A stretch of DNA of 9,453 nucleotides. It comes from Candidatus Gastranaerophilales bacterium HUM_12. GTDB lineage: Bacteria > Cyanobacteriota > Vampirovibrionia > Gastranaerophilales > Gastranaerophilaceae. The translations under genes were made by a program, and so were the position numbers. Shown here piece after piece: positions 5,413-9,453 of this stretch. The DNA lies in contig DABJ01000041.1 in NCBI GenBank assembly GCA_002102825.1, forward strand, positions 6,223 to 15,675, in the 5' to 3' direction. The first letter of the stretch is position 1. Every line of letters begins with the position of its first letter. The notes below the pieces were generated by a model. The model was not told the origin of the DNA. It saw only the letters and a list, made by a program, of their open reading frames with translations, and searched no databases.

Positions 5413-6498
5413 TTATTTCTTTTCATCAACTTTTTTAGCATTTTTCAATTCATCATCGTTAACAGCTTCTTTTTTCTTAGCTTGTTCAGCATCAATTTGC
5501 TTGTTGATGATAACAGTTTGAGCAATTTGAATTATGTTACTGGTGATTAAGTATAACAATACACCTGCAGGAATTGGAATAATGACAAAAGTTGCAATAA
5601 TCATCAACGGCATAAATGTCCCCATTGATTTTTGCAATGCTTGTTGAGTTGGGTCTGCGGAATCGGTTTTACTCATAGACATCATAATCTTTTGTGAGAT
5701 AAACATTGTTACCGCAAACAATACTATTAAAACTATTACATCCCAGTGAAGTGTTTTGTTAACAGGTACAGTCGGGACAGAAGCTCTCAAATTTTCACCA
5801 TCTCTTGTGAATGTAATAACTTCATTTTCTCTGATATTGCTATTTGTAACTGTCAAATCAGCCTTTTCAATTTTATCCATTTGGCTGAATTTCAATTTGA
5901 TATGGTCAAGATTTACAGCCATATCTACGTCTTTTCCGGGTTCCATCTCTCCTTGAATTTCAATAGCTTGCGCCGGATCTGTAATTTTTACGTTTTTAAG
6001 AACCTCATTATTAGGAAGATAAACTGTTGCGGTATTTCCTAAAATAAATTTATCACCTTGAGCAGCTCCAAGTTTTCCATCATTAGAAATTCCTGCGGTT
6101 GCTCTCATTGTCGTAGCTAAACTCTTAATAAATAAGAAATGTTGGTCACCTGCAACTTGAATAAATTGCGGGCTGATTAATGCGGAATACAACAAAATGA
6201 AAATAGGCATTTGAATTAACAACGGAAGACAGCCACCCATCGGGTTAAACTTATGTTCCTTGTAAAACTCCATCATTTTTTGTTGCATCATTTGCGGATT
6301 ACTTTGATATCTATCTTGAATAGCTTTCATCTTTGGTTGAAGAGATTGCATCATTTTCATAGAACGTTGTTGTTGAACATTCAAATGCCACATTGCACCT
6401 CTAACGATAATTGTTAACAAGATAATTGCTAAACCATAGTTACCTACAAATTGAGCCAACAAGCTCAAAAACTTTATAGTCAATGAAATAAAATCCAC
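5413..6498 (-). CDS. yidC: YidC/Oxa1 membrane protein insertase
   Basis: YidC inserts and folds inner-membrane proteins, alone or with SecYEG. This 361-residue protein has the conserved core: the first conserved helix at 22-40 with the groove arginine Arg33 (TIIVRGAMW), the cytoplasmic coiled hairpin MKMMQSLQPKMKAIQDRY with YKEHKFNPMGGCLP at 47-92, a second helix at 91-110, then helices near 252-272, 293-309 and 309-332, and a Lys-rich tail (residues 333-361). As expected outside Proteobacteria there is no large P1 domain before the first conserved helix. Unusually, about 140 residues (111-250), predicted beta-rich, separate the second and third conserved helices on the outer side; I recall cyanobacterial YidC having an insert in this place. 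The start is GTG at 6498 with GAGGGA (6507-6512) eight bases away; the next Met (36) lies past Arg33. Neither rnpA nor rpmH, the common neighbours, is upstream. Confidence 0.95.
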   Translation of the reverse strand: MDFISLTIKFLSLLAQFVGNYGLAIILLTIIVRGAMWHLNVQQQRSMKMMQSLQPKMKAIQDRYQSNPQMMQQKMMEFYKEHKFNPMGGCLPLLIQMPIFILLYSALISPQFIQVAGDQHFLFIKSLATTMRATAGISNDGKLGAAQGDKFILGNTATVYLPNNEVLKNVKITDPAQAIEIQGEMEPGKDVDMAVNLDHIKLKFSQMDKIEKADLTVTNSNIRENEVITFTRDGENLRASVPTVPVNKTLHWDVIVLIVLFAVTMFISQKIMMSMSKTDSADPTQQALQKSMGTFMPLMIIATFVIIPIPAGVLLYLITSNIIQIAQTVIINKQIDAEQAKKKEAVNDDELKNAKKVDEKK

Positions 6499-6528
6499 TT
6501 TTTCTATCCCTCATCTAACTTAATAACA

Positions 6529-6546
6529 AGTCTGAATATTCAGACT
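6529..6546. repeat. 18-bp perfect palindrome in the yidC leader
   Basis: AGTCTGAATATTCAGACT is a perfect inverted repeat with no spacer (or a 7-bp stem with an ATAT tetraloop in RNA). It begins about 6 bases after the predicted -10 box of yidC, so it spans the likely transcription start and early leader. No T-tract follows on either strand, so it is not a standard terminator. Its position fits an operator for a dimeric repressor or a 5' mRNA hairpin. Confidence 0.7.
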
Positions 6547-6551
6547 ACTAA

Positions 6552-6580
6552 ATCTTAACATGAGCAAAATGTTTAAGCAA
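6552..6580 (-). promoter_or_regulatory. Promoter of yidC
   Basis: On the minus strand a TTGCTT -35 box (6580-6575) lies exactly 17 bases from a TAAGAT -10 box (6557-6552) that carries an extended TGT motif. Transcription would start near 6545, leaving a leader of about 47 bases that holds the palindrome and the GAGGGA ribosome site. The promoter starts just past the stop of the MBOAT gene, so yidC has its own transcription unit. Confidence 0.55.
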
Positions 6581-6585
6581 GAGAT

Positions 6586-7992
6586 TTAAAATCTAAAATA
6601 AATAAATGGATTATAAGTTCCAGATGCAATTGCAGACACTGAAATGACAAACAAAATTATTAACCAGATATTTACAAAAACTTTTACATACTTATTTCTT
6701 AGATAAATCATATTTTTGAATATTGGAGTACAACAGATTACACCAACAATAAACGCAATAACTTCAATTGAGCCAACATAATAAGATGTTAAGTATGGTA
6801 AATTGTTGTAATTAATATTCAAAAGTCCAAGCATATTTTGAATATATTTCCAAGCATAACCCATATTTTCAGCCCTAAATATTGCAAGACAAATTCCTAA
6901 CGTAAAAATAAAATATATGTGCAAAATAACTTTAGCCCACCATTGAAAATGTGATTGTTCAAAATTTTTGAGCTTAACAAGTTTTTCTATAACAATAACT
7001 AAACCATTCAAAAATCCCCAAATAATAAAATTCCATGCTGCCCCATGCCAGATACCGGTCAAAACAAATACAAACAGAAGTTTTAGCATGCTTTTATATC
7101 GGTTTCCATGAACAGGGATATTACAATAGACATACTTTTTGAACCAGGTAGTCAATGATATATGCCACTTTCTCCACCCTTCAGAAAAAGTTCTTGAACT
7201 CCAAGGATAATTGAAGTTTTCCTTGATTTTGAACCCGAAGATTTGTCCTAACCCGATAGCCATATCAGAATATCCGCCAAAATCAAAATACAATTGCATA
7301 GTGAATGCTAAAGCTCCAAACCATGCAAGAAACGTTGTAATTTCTGTTGGTGATTGCATAAATATTTTATCAACCGCTCCTCCTAAAATATTTGCAAGCA
7401 GCATTTTTTTAGCCAAACCAATCACAAAGCGTTTTGAGCCGATAATTATTTTGTTGATAGTTATTTCTCGAGAATCAATTTGCTTATAAATATCTTGATA
7501 TTTTAAAATAGGACCGGCAATAAGTTGCGGGAAGAACGTTATAAATAACGCCAGTTTTAGTATATTTTTTTGAGCTACACTTTCCTTTTTATATACATCA
7601 ATAATATATGACAAAGCTTGAAAAGTATAAAAAGAAATCCCAAGAGGTAAGATAATATTTAGCGCATCAAAGTGCGAATGGAAAATGTTATTGATATTTC
7701 CAATAATAAAATTCAAATATTTAAAATAAACCAAGAATCCCAATGTTGAACAAACAGAAAAGATTAAAAACAATTTCCTGTGTTTTGGATATTTTTCAAT
7801 AAGAATTGCGCCAACGTAACTGATTAGAATAGTACTTAGCATTACTAATAAGAATTTTGGCTCACCCCACGCATAAAAAATTATACTTGCAATTAAAAGA
7901 ATAATATTGTGATATTCTTTTTTCGTACAAATACACAATACAAAAAGAATAGGAAGAAATACAAATATAAATGATATTGAACTAAATAACAT
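6586..7992 (-). CDS. MBOAT O-acyltransferase, AlgI type
   Basis: This 468-residue polytopic membrane protein belongs to the membrane-bound O-acyltransferase family, AlgI branch, which moves acyl groups (usually acetyl) across the inner membrane for polysaccharide modification. The N-terminus MLFSSISFIFVFLPI and IIFYAWGEPKFLL are typical. The core contains LPLGISFYTFQALSYIID (115-132), FFPQLIAGPI (153-162), YFDFGGYSDMAIGLG (235-249), NFNYPWSSRTFSEGWRKWHISLTTWFKKYVY (259-289) and LTGIWHGAAWNFIIWG (311-326). His316 in the IWHGAAW motif is the expected catalytic histidine, with conserved His277. Its ATG overlaps the TAA of the upstream gene by one base (TAATG), and GGAGGA at 8001-8006 lies eight bases away, so the two are translationally coupled. 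The substrate polymer is not identifiable; a DltB-like role is less likely because no dltA, dltC or dltD is present. Confidence 0.93.
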   Translation of the reverse strand: MLFSSISFIFVFLPILFVLCICTKKEYHNIILLIASIIFYAWGEPKFLLVMLSTILISYVGAILIEKYPKHRKLFLIFSVCSTLGFLVYFKYLNFIIGNINNIFHSHFDALNIILPLGISFYTFQALSYIIDVYKKESVAQKNILKLALFITFFPQLIAGPILKYQDIYKQIDSREITINKIIIGSKRFVIGLAKKMLLANILGGAVDKIFMQSPTEITTFLAWFGALAFTMQLYFDFGGYSDMAIGLGQIFGFKIKENFNYPWSSRTFSEGWRKWHISLTTWFKKYVYCNIPVHGNRYKSMLKLLFVFVLTGIWHGAAWNFIIWGFLNGLVIVIEKLVKLKNFEQSHFQWWAKVILHIYFIFTLGICLAIFRAENMGYAWKYIQNMLGLLNINYNNLPYLTSYYVGSIEVIAFIVGVICCTPIFKNMIYLRNKYVKVFVNIWLIILFVISVSAIASGTYNPFIYFRF

Positions 7993-9317
7993 TACTTCTT
8001 TCCTCCACTTTTTGGATACATATCAATTAACCAATCCATATTGTCTTGGTGCAAAACAATTAACACTGCATCCGGTTCAAATCTCCTAATAATTGGAGCG
8101 AAGACATTCATATCAAGATTTGATAACCTCTTAGGTTCAAGCTCTTCGGAATTTCCCCTCCACTTGTCTATTTGATAGAAGTTTGAAATTAAGAAATATG
8201 TTAAATTTTCTTGAAAAGAATCTCCCAATATAAATAATTTATATCTTCCATTATTATTTGTTAATGTTTGATGAAGTCCATCATTATCAATGTTAATGTC
8301 TTTTAGTTTTTTATAATCATAATATGTATATTTTGTATTTAAGAGATTTTTATCATCAATATGAATAAATCTATAATACGTTCCATAATCAAAGGTATCT
8401 CTATCAAAGCTTGCTCTTACCAATTTCCTTTGGGATTTATTATACTCAGACAGACTTGTCATTTTTAAATTTGTCAAATTTTGTCTTGCATTTTTTATAA
8501 AAAATTTATACAAAACATACGCAGCATCATCTGTTGGGTGAGTATCAGTCTTGAAATATACATACTTATTTCTACTTTTTAGTTGTAAAAATTGTTTTTG
8601 AGGATAAAGAATACCAAACTTATCTTCAAGCTTAACGTCCTTTATTGCGGGTAAAACCTTATTTTGAGACTCCGTAAAATTCTTAATTTTGTCTTTATCT
8701 TGATAAATTATTTCCTTAGACGGCACAACCATTACATAGAGTTTAATATCGTTTTGCTTACAAAAATTATTTAACCTCTTGATATTTTGCGAAATATTTT
8801 TCAAATCATCTTTTGTATAATACTTTTTACCGTTATAAGAATTATTAGCAAATATCCAGCCGTTAGATTTGTAAAAATGCACCGTTGGAAATTTTACCAA
8901 ATCGCCAGAGAGCAGAACAACTAAATTGTTATGTAATCTAATCAGCAAATCCCGTCCTAAAAATCTGTCATTAAACCAATTATCTAAATCTTTGCCCAAA
9001 TGTAATGTGACCTGTTTAGGGAATTTAGCAAGTATTCTTTCTTCATAATCAGAAGTAAATTCTCGGCTCATATTACTTAGAGGAATAAATAGAGATGTAA
9101 ATATAATGATTACGAATAATATGTCAGGGAGAGTCTTTTCTCTAAAAGCACTGACAATTGTATGTAATTTCAAAATAAAGATATAAGACAAACTCAAAAT
9201 AATTAAAATTAAAGGAAAATTAATAAATATTTCACTATCCATGTTTAACCATGCCGGTATTGTTAAACACAGCATAATTATTGAAAATAAAATAGCTAAT
9301 GACTTTAAATACTTCAT
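7992..9317 (-). CDS. SGNH/DHHW-type (AlgX/AlgJ-like) acyltransferase partner, membrane-anchored
   Basis: This 441-residue protein has three N-terminal membrane helices (about 5-22, 31-51 and 63-81), placing the rest outside the membrane. The outer domain shows the features of AlgX/AlgJ/DHHW proteins: EERILAKFP at 92-100, a FNDRFLGRDLLIRLHNNL stretch at 115-132, TDTHPTD at 257-263 (Asp258 and His260) and GDSF at 365-368 with nucleophile Ser367. Together these supply a Ser-His-Asp triad. The tryptophan usual after the histidine (DTHW/DHHW) is proline here. The gene sits immediately upstream of, and overlaps, the MBOAT gene, the classic pair in which the MBOAT protein exports acyl groups and the SGNH partner attaches them to a polymer. 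Start ATG 9317: GAGGAG (9320-9325) ends only two bases away, closer than ideal, but no better in-frame start exists. No polymer synthesis gene is in the window. Confidence 0.82.
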   Translation of the reverse strand: MKYLKSLAILFSIIMLCLTIPAWLNMDSEIFINFPLILIILSLSYIFILKLHTIVSAFREKTLPDILFVIIIFTSLFIPLSNMSREFTSDYEERILAKFPKQVTLHLGKDLDNWFNDRFLGRDLLIRLHNNLVVLLSGDLVKFPTVHFYKSNGWIFANNSYNGKKYYTKDDLKNISQNIKRLNNFCKQNDIKLYVMVVPSKEIIYQDKDKIKNFTESQNKVLPAIKDVKLEDKFGILYPQKQFLQLKSRNKYVYFKTDTHPTDDAAYVLYKFFIKNARQNLTNLKMTSLSEYNKSQRKLVRASFDRDTFDYGTYYRFIHIDDKNLLNTKYTYYDYKKLKDINIDNDGLHQTLTNNNGRYKLFILGDSFQENLTYFLISNFYQIDKWRGNSEELEPKRLSNLDMNVFAPIIRRFEPDAVLIVLHQDNMDWLIDMYPKSGGKK

Positions 9318-9345
9318 CTCTCCTCATTTTGAAACTTTTATTAAT

Positions 9346-9372
9346 ATTATAGAAATTCACAGAGTTTTGCAA
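9346..9372 (-). promoter_or_regulatory. Possible promoter of the SGNH-MBOAT operon
   Basis: The minus strand has a perfect TATAAT -10 box (9351-9346) and TTGCAA (9372-9367) 15 bases upstream of it. The spacer is shorter than the ideal 17. Transcription would start near 9339, about 22 bases ahead of the ATG at 9317. The sequence beyond, 9373-9453, is AT-rich and shows no gene; it contains only a weak AT-only hairpin (9391-9408). Confidence 0.45.
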
Positions 9373-9453
9373 GAATTTAATATTTATTGTAAATAATAGC
9401 AATTATTTTAATCTTTAAACGTTAGTTATGTATGTGTAAGTATTAGGTATTTT

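Noticed and set aside
1..9453. Reassignment of TGA, because none of the ten genes ends in TGA
   Set aside because: All genes read through in the standard code with Trp as TGG and with full-length family matches; a low-GC genome with ten genes can lack TGA stops by chance.

Overview
This is an AT-rich chromosomal window with ten protein-coding genes and short intergenic gaps. The mix fits a low-GC bacterium: a YidC insertase with a large loop between its first two conserved membrane segments, a canonical PilZ protein, QueA, an ornithine/lysine/arginine-decarboxylase-fold protein and an AlgI-type acylation pair. My best guess is a non-photosynthetic relative of the Cyanobacteria (Vampirovibrionia/Gastranaerophilales type). 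That is inference from gene style and composition; no marker here proves it. All ten genes end in TAA or TAG and read cleanly in the standard code.

Layout. (1) 27-615, plus: a strong sigma70-type promoter drives an unknown membrane protein whose ATG lies almost at the predicted transcription start, so its mRNA may be leaderless. (2) 674-1385, minus: a small exported protein followed by a four-helix membrane protein of the Phage_holin_4_2 family, probably one operon. (3) 1386-1675: a 290-base divergent spacer with a promoter for each flanking operon, a stem-loop and a convincing plus-strand intrinsic terminator that belongs to no visible gene; it may hold a small RNA. (4) 1676-3314, plus: a PilZ c-di-GMP receptor and a short PLP-dependent decarboxylase-like protein, 10 bases apart. 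(5) 3393-5322, minus: a lytic transglycosylase without a signal peptide, preceded by queA. (6) 5413-6498, minus: yidC, with a GTG start, its own promoter, an 18-bp perfect palindrome in the predicted leader and a hairpin terminator just ahead of queA. (7) 6586-9317, minus: a coupled two-gene module, an SGNH/DHHW-type protein then an MBOAT O-acyltransferase, sharing one base (TAATG).

How the genes relate. The MBOAT and SGNH proteins together look like a machine that passes acyl (probably acetyl) groups across the membrane onto an exported polymer. The transglycosylase acts on peptidoglycan and YidC inserts membrane proteins, so much of the window concerns the cell envelope. QueA (queuosine tRNA modification) is housekeeping. 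The PilZ protein indicates c-di-GMP signalling, but nothing here ties it to the acylation module, which lies about 4 kb away on the other strand. The last 136 bases (9318-9453) hold only the likely promoter of the SGNH operon and AT-rich sequence. I see no mobile element, CRISPR array, tRNA or rRNA.

I did not find a clearly new defence or mobile system. The best leads are the orphan terminator with candidate small RNA, the PilZ/decarboxylase-like operon, the likely leaderless gene and the palindrome at the start of the yidC transcript.
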